This document shows positions 10,200-21,029 of a stretch of DNA of 64,000 bases, piece after piece (positions within the stretch are counted from its first letter, which is position 1; each line of letters begins with the position of its first letter). The notes under the pieces were generated by a model. That model ran no database searches and was not told where the DNA came from. It was given only the letters and a program-made list of their open reading frames with translations. The position numbers and the translations under genes were made by a program. Source of the stretch: Aspidapion aeneum (Eukaryota; Arthropoda; Insecta; Coleoptera; Brentidae); the NCBI GenBank assembly GCA_963576565.1, contig OY755042.1, forward strand, positions 98,202,185 through 98,266,184. Direction: 5' to 3'.

Positions 10200-11865
10200 A
10201 TGTAAATTGCAGAAAATATTACTAAAAAAATTAGCTGTAATGTTGATCCCATTTCATACCTTAACGATATCAACATAACTAATGCGTTTATATTATATGA
10301 AACAAATCCTGATGAAATTAAATATACTTTCAATTTAATAAAAAATAAATCTTCTACTGGCATAGATGGTATTTCCTTAAATATACTAAAAGAATTACCT
10401 TTTATTGCAATTAAAACATTATCTGAAGCTATAAATCATTCATTTTTATTGGGATATTTTCCTTCTTGCCTTAAACTTGCTAAAATAATTCCAATATATA
10501 AAGGAGGTGATAAAAATACACCATCTAATTTTAGGCCAATATCAACTCTTTCAAAATTAATAGAAAAACTTATCAAATCGCGTTTAGAATTATATTTTTG
10601 TGAAAATAATATGATTAATATTAATCAATTTGGTTTTCAGAGAAATAAAAATACAAGTGATGCAATATTCTTTTTTATGAAACAATTATTAAACAGTATT
10701 AATGATAATGAACATGCGGCTGCAATTTTTTGTGATATTTCTAAAGCTTTTGATTGTGTTAATCATGAAATTCTTCTTAAAAAATTATTTATTTATGGAA
10801 TAAGAAACAACGCTTTAAGTTGGTTTAAATCATACTTATCTAATCGCCTTCAATTTGTGTCAATAAAAAATTTAAATTCAAATAAAAATAATATTCAATG
10901 TGATGTTCCTCAAGGTTTAGTACTAGGACCAATACTTTTTTAATTTACATTAATGATTTACTAAATATTAAAATTTCTGGTTATTTTACAATATTTGCAG
11001 ATGATACTACTATTCTTTGGAAAAATAAAAATATAGATGTTCTCTGGAATAATATAAAAAATGATATTATTTGTATAAAAACTTGGTTTGAATCAAACCA
11101 ACTATCCCTTAATTTTTCAAAAACATATGTAATTGGTTTTAAAGAAATATCTCAACAAATTATAAATATAAATAATAATAAAATTAATACTACAGATAAT
11201 ATTAAATTTTTAGGACTTAACATAGACGAAAATTTAAAATTTCAAAACCATATTCATATATTAAATAAAAAATTAAGTTCGGGTTGTTATTGTGTAAAAA
11301 TTATTACAAATGAATTAGGTAAATCAATAGGCAGAAATGTATACTTTTCTTTAATTGAATCAAACTTACGATATGGCATTCCTTTCTGGGGTACATGTTC
11401 AATGTATTTATTTAGATCAGTGTTTATTCTTCAAAAAAGAGCAATTAGGTATTTATGCAATGTAAATTCTAGATATCACTGCAAAGACTTGTTTATCAAA
11501 AATAATATTTTGACTCTTCCTTGTTTATATATTCTTGAAACAATTTGTCTGATAAATAAACATCTAAATTACTTTGAAATAAACCAAAATACTTATTCAA
11601 CGAGACAAGTTAATAATCTTACATTACCTATACCACATTCATTTTTATTTTAAAAATCCATAATTTATAACGGTATAAAATTGTATAATAATTTGCCAAA
11701 CAATATAAAACTTAATAATAACTATAACATATTTAGAAATAAGTGCAAGGATTTTCTTATCACTAAAGCTTTTTATTCAATTAACGAATTTCTTGATCAG
11801 AGTTACAATTAAGGAATAATTTTAAACTTAAAATTCTCAGTGATTATTAAAAAAAAACAAGTAAA

Positions 11866-11964
<99 letters not shown>

Positions 11965-12115
11965 CAAACAACATAATTAAACCACTTATTGGATGGATTT
12001 ATATATTTTATATTTTTTAAATGATTTTTTCTATTATTATTATTAGTTATGTATTTGCTTTGTCTACAAAGTTTTATACTTTATATAAGACAATAAAGCT
12101 TGATTTGATTTGAAA
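10200..12115 (+). pseudogene. CR1-group (Crack/Daphne-like) LINE reverse transcriptase, 5'-truncated
   Basis: Very AT-rich reverse transcriptase fragment. The frame at 10449-10943 holds IIPIYKGGDKN, SNFRPISTLSKLIEKL, FCDISKAFDCVNHEILLKKL and CDVPQGLVLGPILF. A frameshift near 10935 follows, and the next frame carries the catalytic FADDTTILW box at about 10995-11020 and later thumb-like sequence to about 11650. The 3' end is AATAAAGCTTGATTTGATTTG near 12095-12113, the short tandem tail typical of this group. The endonuclease domain is missing, so this is a dead 5'-truncated copy. Confidence 0.85.
11879..11962. repeat. (TA)n microsatellite
   Basis: About 42 uninterrupted TA dinucleotides inside the 3' UTR of the CR1-group LINE. 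Confidence 0.98.
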
Positions 12116-12495
12116 TGTGGAAAAAAAAATGTCGAACCGTAAAATGTTGGGAAGTACTGGGAAATATACTAGGAAAGACCGGGCTTGAAAAATACTAGGA
12201 AATACCATTGAAATTTGAGGAAATACTAGGAAATACGGTAGGTATTATACCGTAGGTATTTCCTTTTGGTGTACAAATATCGGCGATCGAGCCACCCCTC
12301 GGGTGGAACTGTAGAAAAGTCGAACTGTAGAAAAGTTAAAACTCGTAACGTACCTACAAAAAACTCCTCCCTTTGTCAAATATTGCTAAATAAAGCAACA
12401 TTGCAACTTAATTTTCGATTTTTCTACGGTTCGTCCTTTCTATTTCGACATTACTCCATTTTAAGAAATAACTCGCTATAGTTTCGATAAATGCC
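12116..12495. repeat. Imperfect (A)AATACTAGGAAA repeats and unassigned DNA
   Basis: Between 12120 and 12270 the phrases GGAAATACTAGGAAATAC and their variants recur, with a short inverted copy at TACGGTAGG...CCGTAGGTA (12233-12260). The rest, up to the element at 12504, has no supported feature. Confidence 0.5.
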
Positions 12496-12503
12496 ATTTT
12501 AAC

Positions 12504-13589
12504 GGGTGGCGGAACAAAGATCGAAAGACAAAAGATCAAATACAAAAGATCGAAAAACAAAAGATCGAAAAGACAAAAGATCGAAATACAAAAGGTCGAA
12601 AAGACAAAAGATCGAAACCACAAAAGATCGAAACCACAAAAGATCGAAACCACAAAAGATCGAAAAACAAAAGATCGAAAGTACAAAAGATCGAAAAACA
12701 AAAGATCGAGTATTCAAAAGATCGAAAATACAAAAGATCGAAAAACAAAAGATCGAAAGACAAAAGATCGAAAGTACAAAAGATCGAAAGTTCAAAAGAT
12801 CGAAAATACAAAAGATTGAAAATAGCGCGTTTCAAAATATCGCTATTACATAGTTTTATCAAAAAAAAACTTTCCTGATTTCTTTTTCGGGGTCCTAGAG
12901 GGTGTGTAACTCAACCAAACCGAACCGGTTCGACTATGGGCTCTCCTTCTAACATATATTTTCAAAAAAAAAGCTTTCCTGAAATGTTTGCCGGTATCCT
13001 ACAGGGTGTTAAACCAAACCGAATCAAACCGAACCGATTCGTTTTGGTTCGGTTCGGTTCCGTACGGTTCGTAGTTACACACCCTCTAGGATCCCGGGAA
13101 AGAAATCAGGAAAGTTTTTTTTTTGAAAAAATATGATTCAAAAAGAGACCCCTTTATCGAACTATATGATTTGTGTTAAGTATGACAAGCCATTGGTTTA
13201 TTTAACGGTTAGGTAATTTTACCTTCCATGACCCTGATTAAACTGTTTATGTGAATATACCGAAGCAAACATGATACGCGTCATTTTGTATATTTCGATC
13301 TTATTTACTTGCGCTTTTTTTCGATCTTGTGTCTTCTGATATTTTGTTTTTCGATCTTTTGCCTTTCGATCTTTTGTCTTTCGGTCTTTTGTACTTTCGA
13401 TCTTCTGTATTTTCGATCTTTTGTTTTTCGATCTTTTGTATTTTCGATCTTTTGGCTTTTCGATCTTTTGTTTTTCGATCTTCTGTATTTTCGATCTTTT
13501 GTCTTTCGATCTTTTGTATTTTCGACCTTTTGCCTTTTCGATCTTTTGTCTTTCGAACTTTTGTGTTTCGATCTTTTTTCCGCCACCCC
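12504..13589. mobile_element. Inverted-repeat element with tandem-repeat arms (AAAGATCG family)
   Basis: Ends GGGTGGCGGAA and TTCCGCCACCCC are inverted and flanked by a perfect 8-bp direct repeat ATTTTAAC (12496-12503, 13590-13597). Both arms (12515-12825 and 13310-13580) are arrays of 14-16 bp units with core ACAAAAGATCGAAA, in inverted orientation to each other. The middle (12863-13125) is a further inverted repeat with GAGGGTGTGTAACT arms and runs of CCGAA/GGTTC pentamers. The whole element can fold into one large hairpin. It lies 32-40 bp before dynein exon 1. It has no transposase; the open frames across the arrays are repeat artefacts. Confidence 0.85.
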
Positions 13590-13629
13590 ATTTTAACACT
13601 GTATATTCTTCCACTGTATATTCTTCCAG

Positions 13630-13817
13630 GTCTCTGAAAACCTCCTGAGCATATACCTGAACGAATACCCCACCAGCACACCATGGGATGCGCTCAAATA
13701 CCTTATTGCGGGTGTGTGCTACGGCGGCCACGTGACAGACGACTGGGACAGAAGGCTGCTGACGACGTATATCAATCAGTACTTTTGTGATGACGCCCTC
13801 AATATAGCTTATTTTAG
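13630..13817 (+). CDS. DNAH2: DNAH2-like axonemal dynein heavy chain, exon 1 of 7 in window
   Basis: Acceptor TTCTTCCAG|, donor AG|GTAAGA, 188 nt entered in phase 0. It encodes the AAA-lid segment near the end of the motor ring, with the diagnostic run TPWDALKYLIAGV...YGGHVTDDWDRRLLTTYI. Together with the six exons to 27089 it gives the last 411 residues of an axonemal dynein heavy chain of about 4400. All splice phases agree and there are no stops. The whole tail fits DNAH2 (inner-arm dynein, I1/f beta-type chain) better than other axonemal chains, notably the final block with LKSG and WIKRGTA. Preceding exons are not seen in 1-13600. This exon is missing in copy B. A repeat element is inserted just upstream. 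Confidence 0.9.
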
Positions 13818-14087
13818 GTAAGAATGATTTTTTATCTCTTTCTTTTGTTTATTTCTTGACTCTGTCTAGCTTGGTGAACAATTTGCAGTGGACACCAAAA
13901 TGGTCCGACTCGAACTCACTTGGTGCCCAAATTCCCCTTCGACCCCGCCCGCAGGACTGGTTTTTGGGCGCACCCACAAGGAAGACATTTTTATTTCTCG
14001 AGTTGGATTTAATTTTGGTACGTCTCTTTATCGAGACAAGGATTCTTATACATGCAACATGATCAATATGAACAACAAGTGAAATTA

Positions 14088-14190
14088 AAGAAAGAAAAAA
14101 GTTTTTCTGCTTCGGCCGGGACTCGAACCCGGGATCTGTTGCTCTGTACGCAAACATTCTAAACATTGAACTTTCATCTATGCAGGCTGC
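14088..14190 (-). repeat. tRNA-derived SINE head
   Basis: On the - strand it has a degenerate tRNA outline: an A-box-like AGTTCAATGTTTAG, a plausible anticodon arm, and a perfect B box in CCCGGGTTCGAGTCCCGG, ending CCGAAGCAG. The acceptor stem is only partly paired, so it is a pseudo-tRNA promoter rather than a working tRNA gene. The T/C-rich SINE body follows towards 14066. Confidence 0.65.
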
Positions 14191-14400
14191 GGTGTCTCAA
14201 TACAAGAACGAGAGACTCTCAGAGTATTAACACGACCAAGTCATCAAACTGATTTCTATAATTCTTCCTTCCCACCGTCAAAGGTATGAAAACCCAAAAG
14301 TTAGACGTAAACTATCAACGTCTGAAAACATGAGATCACCTTTTCGTGTTTTAAAATTTCTGATCGCAATGGGCGATTGCCAATATAATTCTCAAATACC

Positions 14401-14502
14401 AAATTGCAAATAATGCAGGGACCTAAAACTATAAACAACAAGTGAACTTAAATAATTTAACTTGTTGTTTATAGTTTTAGGTCCTTGCATTATTTGCAAT
14501 TT
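14401..14502. repeat. Hairpin with 43-bp arms
   Basis: Arms 14401-14443 and 14460-14502 are reverse complements with one mismatch and a 16-nt loop. The right arm is also the SINE-body sequence seen at 4140-4185 and 51985-52035, so this is probably two SINE tails in inverted orientation. Confidence 0.8.
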
Positions 14503-14989
14503 GATGATCAATATGGTTAACAACATGGTAACAAAGAGTAAATAAATATACATAAATTACCTTTTTTTTCAATTATAAGTACAAATAAACGGATTCCTTC
14601 CTAGCTAGTATATTAGCACACTTCAAGTAAAGCCATAATATATCAGCCTTGAAAAAAGCCAAACTTCTTTATGTTCAATTTAGCACTGTGCCTAAGAGTT
14701 ATTTGCAGCAGTAATAGCCAAGTTTAGATTAACATTTCCAAACTAGTAAGAACCTTCTTTCATTTTGAAATTTGTATTGGAGAACTTGGCTTTACTTTTA
14801 TCTCAATTCTTTTTACGGAATGCCACCTTCGCATACTTGGCTTTTTTATATAAAATGTTTTTGTTATGATTTCACTCCTTTTTTTAAGGATTTCGATAAT
14901 ATTTAAGTTTTAAAGTAATAAAATATTAAAGGTTAAAGGAGGTTTTTTTTATATTTTCCTATGATTTTATCATACTTCCTGGTCATAGA

Positions 14990-15390
14990 AGGCTGATACT
15001 TCTAACGCTCAGGTCCCTAGTGTTCCTGGAAGTAGGCAATGTTAATTTTACATAATTTTACATTTATAGGGCAGGAAAGTAAATTAAATCTTTGGTGTTT
15101 TTAAAATTTTTCCTATAGTTTTATTATAGTTCCTATCTACAGCTCAGCACTTTAGCGTTTCTGGAAGTGGAGAATTCTACTTTTACATAACTTTACATTT
15201 AGAGGAGGGAAATTAGCGAAGTTCATGAAACTTGAAGGGATTTTTAACTCTATAAAGATCTACAACTGTGCAAAGTTTGAGTTTCGTTGCTCATTCCGAA
15301 GTAGAGTTTTAGAAAGGTCAAATATGGGCTGAAATTTTTCAAGAAAAGATGGTACGGCAGCGCGAACTTGGCGAGGCACTGTCGTGCCCT
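14990..15390 (+). repeat. Dispersed intronic repeat (GGAAGTGGGCAATGTT family)
   Basis: Blocks GCGTTTCTGGAAGTGG, TACATAACTTTACAT, GATCTACAACTGTGCAAAGT and GAACTTGGCGAGGCACTG occur in this order. Related copies are at 19745-20145 and 23216-23640 in copy A and at 53100-53525 and 57715-58150 in copy B. Non-coding; probably an old transposon family. Confidence 0.7.
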
Positions 15391-15500
15391 CAGATACCAC
15401 GTAGTAAAGATTCGTATTGAATCCTCTCACAATGTCCCGGAAAGCTATAAAGTTTCAAACCAAATCTAGATTTATGGTAAACATAAGTATTTTTTTACAG

Positions 15501-15687
15501 ATTATCTACCCTAAGCACCTACTACATCCCTCGAGATGGTTCCTTACAGTCGTACCAGGACTACATTACTTTGTTGCCGAACATCGACAGACCCGAGGCG
15601 TTCGGGCAGCACCCAAATGCTGATATAACTTCACAGATCTCGGAAACTAGGATGTTGTTTGAGACTTTGATGTCATTGCAAATTCAG
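15501..15687 (+). CDS. DNAH2: DNAH2-like dynein heavy chain, exon 2
   Basis: Acceptor TTTTTTTACAG|A, donor CAG|GTAACC, 187 nt. The first base completes the Arg codon split with exon 1. It encodes STYYIPRDGSLQSY, then the FGQHPNADI motif that marks entry into the dynein C-terminal domain, then a Leu-rich helix ending in Gln. It ends in phase 0. In copy B (from about 53629) the acceptor and about 29 nt of the exon start are deleted, so this copy is the intact one. Confidence 0.92.
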
Positions 15688-15844
15688 GTAACCCATTAAA
15701 CAAAATAGTAGAGTAAATTTTTTAAAAAAAGCTGCAAAAACTTATGACCCAAAGCTAAATTTTCATGATGATGTTAAGTAAGAAAATTAATTTCCTATTT
15801 TAGGAGAACTAAAATTAATGGATTCACTTTAAAAGAGACCTACT

Positions 15845-17240
15845 CGCATCTCTATGGCCCCACCATACTGCAACTCGGTGGTTTTGTTGATAAACTATAT
15901 AGTGTTTAAAATATGAATTTTCAAAATTTGGCTATTTTGGTCTTACAGGATTCCCTACCATAAAATTCGCTGAAGGACGTGTTTCCGAATTTTAACTCAG
16001 GTTATTGTTTTTTCGTATCTCTATGGTCCTACCAAACTGCAACTCGGTGCTATTGTTGATAAACTGTATAGTTTTTAAAATATGAATTTTCAAAGTTTGG
16101 CCACTTTGGTCTGATGGGATTTCCTACCTTAAAATTCGCTAAATGACGTCTTTCCGAATCTTAACTCAGGCTGTGGTTTTTTCAAATCTTTTTGGCCCTA
16201 CCATCCTGCACCTTGGTGCTTTTGTTGATAAACTGTGTAGTTTTTAAAATATCAATTTTCAAAGTTTAGCCAATTTGGTCTTATGGGACTCCCTACCCTA
16301 AAATTCGCTAAATGACGTTTTTCCGAATCTTAACTCAGGCTGTGGTTTTTTTGCATCTCCTTGGCCCTATCATACTGCACCTCGGTGCTTTTGTTGATAA
16401 ACCATATAGTTTTTAAAATATGAATTTTCAAAGTTTAGCCAATTTGGTCTTATGGGATTCCCTACCTTAAAATTCGCTAAATGACGTTTTTTCGAATCTT
16501 AACTCAGGGTGTGGTTTTTTCGCATGTCTATGGCCCCACCACACTACAAGTCGGTGCTTTTGTTGATAAACCATTTAGTTTTTAAAATATGAATTTTCAA
16601 AGTTTGGCCATTTTGGTCTTATGGGATTTCCTACCCTAAAATTCGCTAAATGACGTTTTTCCGAATCCTAACTCAGGCTGTGGTTTTTTTGCATCTCTTT
16701 GGCCCTACCATACTGCACCTCGGTGCTTTTGTTGATAAACTGTAGTTTTTAAAATAAAAATTTTCAAAGTTTAGCCGATTTGGTCTTATGGGATTCCCTA
16801 CCCTAAAATTCGCTAAATGACGTTTTTTCGAATCTTAACTCAGGGTGTGGTTTTTTCGCATCTCTATGGCCCCACCACACTGCAAGTCGATGCTTTTGTT
16901 GATAAACCATATAGTTTTTAAAATATGAATTTTCAAAGTTTGGCCATTCTGACCTAAATGACGTTTTTCGGAATGTTAACTCAGGCTGTAGTTTTTTCGC
17001 ATCTCTTTGGCCCTACCATACTGCACCTCGGTGCTTTTGTTGATAAACTGTGTAGTTTTTAATTTTCAAAGTTTAGCCAATTTGGTCTTATGGGATTCCC
17101 TACCCTAAAATTCGCTAAATGACGTTTTTCCGAATCTTAACTCAGGCTGTGATTTTTTTGCATCTCTTTGGCCCTACCATACTGCACCTCCGTGCTTTTG
17201 TTGATAAACTGTGTAGTTTTTAAAATATGAATTTTCAAAA
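15845..17240 (+). repeat. Intronic satellite, about 168-bp monomers, nine copies
   Basis: Units start near 15849, 16012, 16184, 16351, 16522, 16691, 16858, 16998 and 17159, spaced mostly 161-172 bp (one 140). Each contains CATCTCTATGGCCC, TGTTGATAAACTGT, TAGTTTTTAAAATATGAATT and CTAAATGACGTTTTTCCGAA. Copy B has only about 1.3 units at 53978-54190, so the array expanded in A or contracted in B after duplication. Confidence 0.95.
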
Positions 17241-17408
17241 TCCATGTCACGTCACGTGAAGCGTTTTTTGAATCAAGGTGGGCACGCATAGGTGGAAACT
17301 AGGCTTTAGAGTTTGCCCCCCCCCCTATACTAATTGGTCGGTGCCTAACGGCACCGGTAGCACCCCCTCCCCCCTAATTACGGCACTGATCCCTTGTATA
17401 AAACAAAA

Positions 17409-17920
17409 TATTTATATATATAATGGACAATTTTTTTGATTAAAAAATTCTGAAACCTCCCTTAACCCGACGCAAACCTCTGAAAACGAGACGGACCGCT
17501 GCACGATATGGGCATAAATATTATGTAGTATGTTGGCAACCACACACTCTGCAGCCGGGGAAGTACCCTTTTCCGTTTTAATGCGGAAATTAAACACTTC
17601 TGTCATATTTACAACATTTTTTATTCGGCGAGACTGCTGTATTTTATTTTTATTGTTCAGTTGGGTAGTAATAGATCTCTGTGAAATGGCGCCTAGTAAA
17701 AAACTTCAGTTTACACGAAAAAATGAAAGTTGTTAACGTTTCGGAGAAGGAACATCTATCAACACGAAAGATCGCTGAAAAATTTAATATCGGAAAAACT
17801 GAAGCTGCGGAAATTGTTAACAAATATTAAAAATTTGCAGTTCTCTCTCTTAAGCGACACCTTCAACAAGCGAACAAAACTGAAGAAACCGTGAGTGTCC
17901 GCTTACAGGAGGTTTCACTG
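17409..17920 (+). mobile_element. Tigger/pogo-like MITE remnant, 5' end lost
   Basis: Ends with GGTTTCACTG before TA, the 3' terminus of the element intact at 54271-55613 in copy B. Inside (about 17690-17830) is a decayed piece of a CENP-B-type helix-turn-helix, recognisable as KVVNVSEKEHLSTRKIAEKF after frame correction. The left terminus CAGTGAAACC is missing. Confidence 0.7.
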
Positions 17921-17955
17921 TACCTGCTTTCACAGATAATTTTTATATTTGCCAG

Positions 17956-18116
17956 AGCTCCTCAGGCGCACTAGAATCCAAGGAAAGTAAAGTTGCTCAG
18001 CTAGCCGCTGACGTTCTAGCTAAGCTACCTGATCCAATCGACTATGAACTGGCAGACAAAATGATCGGTGTCAACAAGAAACCTTTGGATGTGGTGTTGC
18101 TTCAAGAAATTTATAG
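17956..18116 (+). CDS. DNAH2: DNAH2-like dynein heavy chain, exon 3
   Basis: Acceptor ATTTGCCAG|, donor ATAG|GTAAGT, 161 nt, entered in phase 0 and leaving 2 nt. It encodes a helix-rich part of the C-terminal domain: SKVAQLAADVLAKLPDPIDY, then NKKPLDVVLLQEIYR. The PLDVVLLQEI block is the usual signature at this position in axonemal chains. In copy B (55649-55804) the end is altered and 5 nt shorter, giving a stop just before the donor. Confidence 0.92.
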
Positions 18117-18203
18117 GTAAGTCGATATTATAGGTTTTTAACTCTAAATCTTTATCATCATCATTAAATCCCCTCCATAATGAATTGTTTCCCGTCACCG
18201 TAA

Positions 18204-19507
18204 ATTAATAAAAATTTTAGAAAAGAGTTTAGAATGATACATAGATCCCTACTTTGCTACGCAAAATTATTCAAATAGTATATTTTATCATGACTACATT
18301 TAAAATCAAGTTTTCTAATTTCCGATTTGAATTTGCCGCTAAAACGCTCATTTCTAGCATGGCGTTGCAATGACGTCACAGCGCAGTAAACTCGCGGACA
18401 GATACACGCCATTCAAGTGTTTATTTGTTTTTGGTCTGTGTTTTTACTGTTTTTTATGTAAAAAAAAGTCCTATAAGTGGTGTGTAGTGCCTCAGTGTTC
18501 GAATACTAGCATAAAAACACCTGAAAAACTATTTATTCATGTGCCTACAGCAGTAAAAGAACGTTGTCTATAATATATATAACTCTTTCGTAAATGACGA
18601 TGAAATTTTTGAGGTTATGTTTATTACAAGGGGTGAACAACTATAATAGGCAAAAAGGTGCACAAATTTTTAGGCGGTGCTAGGCAGTTATTAGGCAGGA
18701 CTACAGAGAGTACCTCTAATTGCAGGATTAGGCAGTGCACATGCAGGCTAAATGTCGGACTGAGCAGTGCATATGCAAGACTAGGCAGTGCATATTTGTT
18801 ATGAAGGGTCATAAGAATTATTTGAAACAAAATGTAATTAGAAAATTTTGTTTTAAAAAAGCAATTTTCGATTGTTTCTTAATGCTTAAAATAATAATGA
18901 TTGGGTATTTAATTGAATCTATTGTAAGTGGCATAATAAACAAAAAAGTAAAACATGGCAAAACATATAACCTAACCTCAAAATCTAAATGAATAAAAGT
19001 AGGCGAAGAATATCGTAAAAAAACACATCGAATACTTACATCAACATTTTAACGTTTCTAAATTCCGCCAGAACAAAAATCACTTTTGTTGGCAAAGAAG
19101 CCTGACACCATAAAGAAATTCAGCATTGGCAAGTTGGAGCTATCGGCTTTGGAGAATCCGTTTTCCATTGAAAATGTTTTTTATAAGCAAAACACAAAAT
19201 AAAATCTAATTTTGGGACGATAATTCCCACTTTAAACCAAAGCAAACATTACCATCCATAAGAAAATAACATAGAAAATAGGTTCGTTCGAGGCGTTTAC
19301 TGTTTTGTGACGTCACTCGCAGCTGATTGGTAGACCGCCTGTTTTGAATCAAAGGCTAATTGTTTTAATTCAATGAATTTATTTAATTAAAAGAACTATG
19401 AATTTGAGAAAAAATTAAACAAAAAAGTTTGTTTTTAGCATTCCCAAGACCTAAAGAGATATCTAAAAATAAATATATATTTATTTTTTACTACTGTCAA
19501 ACACCCT
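18204..19507 (+). mobile_element. THAP-domain DNA transposon relic, present only in copy A
   Basis: Copy B passes directly from the sequence at 18203 to that at 19508 (near 55903), so this block was inserted in A or lost from B. At 18472-18573 the frame reads KWCVVPQCSNTSIKTPEKLF then IHVP, the start of a C2CH THAP zinc finger with its CxVPxC spacing, and stops soon after. Both ends carry a TGACGTCAC box (about 18370 and 19308) in inverted context. The precise termini were not determined. Confidence 0.5.
18629..18820. repeat. Short tandem patch (AGGCAGTGCATATGC units)
   Basis: Irregular repeats of TAGGCAG and GGCAGTGCATATG. The left end AAGGGGTGAACAACT resembles the terminal repeat CGAGGGGTGAACAGCT of the GATTGTG MITE, so it may be a third kind of array-filled element. 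The right end is unclear. Confidence 0.4.
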
Positions 19508-19744
19508 ATTCCCCAAATATTGGCCCACATTGGGGGGAGTGCTTCCCCTCATCCCCCCTCTGGGATGCCAGTTCATCGAGGTCAATCCTAAATTTTCCTT
19601 TAAGTTTAGACCGCACCAAGCGGAACTGCACTACAGCAGAACGGCGCACACAGGCGGATTTGATTGGAAACCTGGTCAAAACCCCTTAATATTAACTTGT
19701 CCAAAGAAGACAAAAATTTAATAATTGTATTATTTACTGATATG

Positions 19745-20145
19745 CAGTAGCGTTTCTGGAAGTGGGCAATGTTACTTTTACATAACTTTACATGTATAGG
19801 GGAAAGGAGTAAATTAGAATTTTTGTTTTTTGATTTTTTCCAACGGTTTGGTCATAATTTCTATGTCTGCCATATTTCAGCTTTGTAGCATGTCTGGAAG
19901 TACAGTAGAAATTTGATGATCTATACATAAGTGAGTGGCAATTTCGATGTTTTTTGAAATTTCGTAACTACTTTACTACTGTATAGAAGTCCATGAAACT
20001 TGTAGGGGTTGTGAACTCTATGAAGATCTACGACTGTGCAAAGTTTGATTCCGAGCTCAACTTTCGTAGCTCATTCCAAAGTGGAGTTTTAAATAGGTCA
20101 AAGATGAACTTGGCCGGGCACTGCCGTGCCCTCAGATATCTACAG
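19745..20145 (+). repeat. Dispersed intronic repeat, copy 2 in A
   Basis: Same block order as at 14990-15390 (GCGTTTCTGGAAGTGGGCAA, TACATAACTTTACATGTATA, GATCTACGACTGTGCAAAGT, CACTGCCGTGCCCTCAGAT). Its duplicate is 57725-58160. Confidence 0.75.
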
Positions 20146-20886
20146 AGGTTTTCAAAATATTAAGCATGAATAAATAAGAATTGATACTAAAGGCAATTTT
20201 TAGCATTTGATTGAGCTCGGAATAGCGCCACTTTTTTTTTTCATTTGACAAAATTGCATGTTTCATCGTTTCGGAAATCCTCATAAGACCTCATTTAGTT
20301 ATTTTACATAGTATAGAGTAATTTATTTAAAAAAAGCGCCATATTACTCACCCTTTTTACAAATTTTTGTTCATAAATATTATTGCTCTTGGAATATGTA
20401 ATTTGATTGATTAAATCAAACATATTCTACATACGAGATAAGTCCTTAAGGGTCCATATCACCGATTTTTTTTTCCGGTTCCATAGCTTAAAGTGTTTCT
20501 TAATATAATCATATGTAAGGAACACTTTAGGCTAAGTAACGAAAAAAAAACGTCGGTAAGATGGGCTATTATAAAATTAAATTGTGTTCCTTCCTTTGCC
20601 AGAGTTTATTTTAAACACCTTGTAATATACACACAAAATAAAGAAGGTTTTAAAAATAGCAAATCATACACTTTAAGTTTATAGCTTTTGTAAAAAGGTT
20701 TTGCAATTAAAATAATACTGTTTTGCTAACTACCGATTTTTCCGTGTGGAATTTGAATGAAGGATTCCGCACTACACGGCACGGCATTACAGATTAAAAT
20801 CAGGTGTCGCGCAGTTCCGCTTAGTGCGGTCTAAGCTGTAACCTCACCAATAAAATAGCTAACCTGACCTGTCCTTTTTTTCCTAG

Positions 20887-21029
20887 ATACAATACCTTGT
20901 TACACAGAATTCGCGTTTCCCTGGAAGATTTACAAAAGGGCATTTTGGGTTTAGTTGTGATGTCGTCAGAATTAGAAGAAATCTTCAATTGTATCTTTGA
21001 AGGCAGAGTTCCTTCTGGCTGGCTTAAAG
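20887..21029 (+). CDS. DNAH2: DNAH2-like dynein heavy chain, exon 4
   Basis: Acceptor TTTTTTTCCTAG|A, donor AAAG|GTTTAA, 143 nt. Its first base completes Arg with exon 3 and it leaves one G. It encodes RYNTLLHRIRVSLEDLQKGI, then LVVMSSELEEIFNCIFEGRVP, then SGWLK, the conserved helix pair of the dynein C-terminal domain. The copy B counterpart (58865-59007) keeps both splice sites but has Val to Gly in the first helix. Confidence 0.93.

Larger units (their letters stand above)
13818..15500 (+). other. Dynein intron 1, repeat-filled
   Basis: Holds a tRNA-headed SINE (- strand), a 43-bp-arm hairpin, a 90-bp dispersed motif on the - strand at 14740-14845, and a dispersed intronic repeat at 14990-15390. 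From about 14203 onward it matches copy B from 51849. Confidence 0.8.
18117..20886 (+). other. Dynein intron 3
   Basis: Contains a block present only in copy A (18204-19507) with a THAP-type fragment, a GGCAGTGCATATG-repeat patch at 18629-18820, a segment with inverted GCGGAACTGC/GCAGTTCCGC phrases (19600-20830), and one dispersed repeat at 19745-20145. No other coding seen. Confidence 0.7.

Noticed and set aside
12515..12825. CRISPR-like appearance of regularly repeated short units
   Set aside because: Units are contiguous and variable with no unique spacers. The setting is a eukaryotic genome and there are no cas genes.
12506..13731. Lys/Arg/Asp-rich and Phe/Ser/Ile-rich open frames on both strands
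   Set aside because: Products of the AAAGATCGAAA arrays. There is no start context or domain, and the same repeat is open in several frames.
14088..14190. A tRNA gene on the - strand
   Set aside because: The B box is perfect but the acceptor and D stems are poor, and the sequence continues into a SINE body seen elsewhere.
15417..15623. Open frame overlapping dynein exon 2
   Set aside because: Shadow frame of the real exon; the dynein frame is fixed by phase and motifs.
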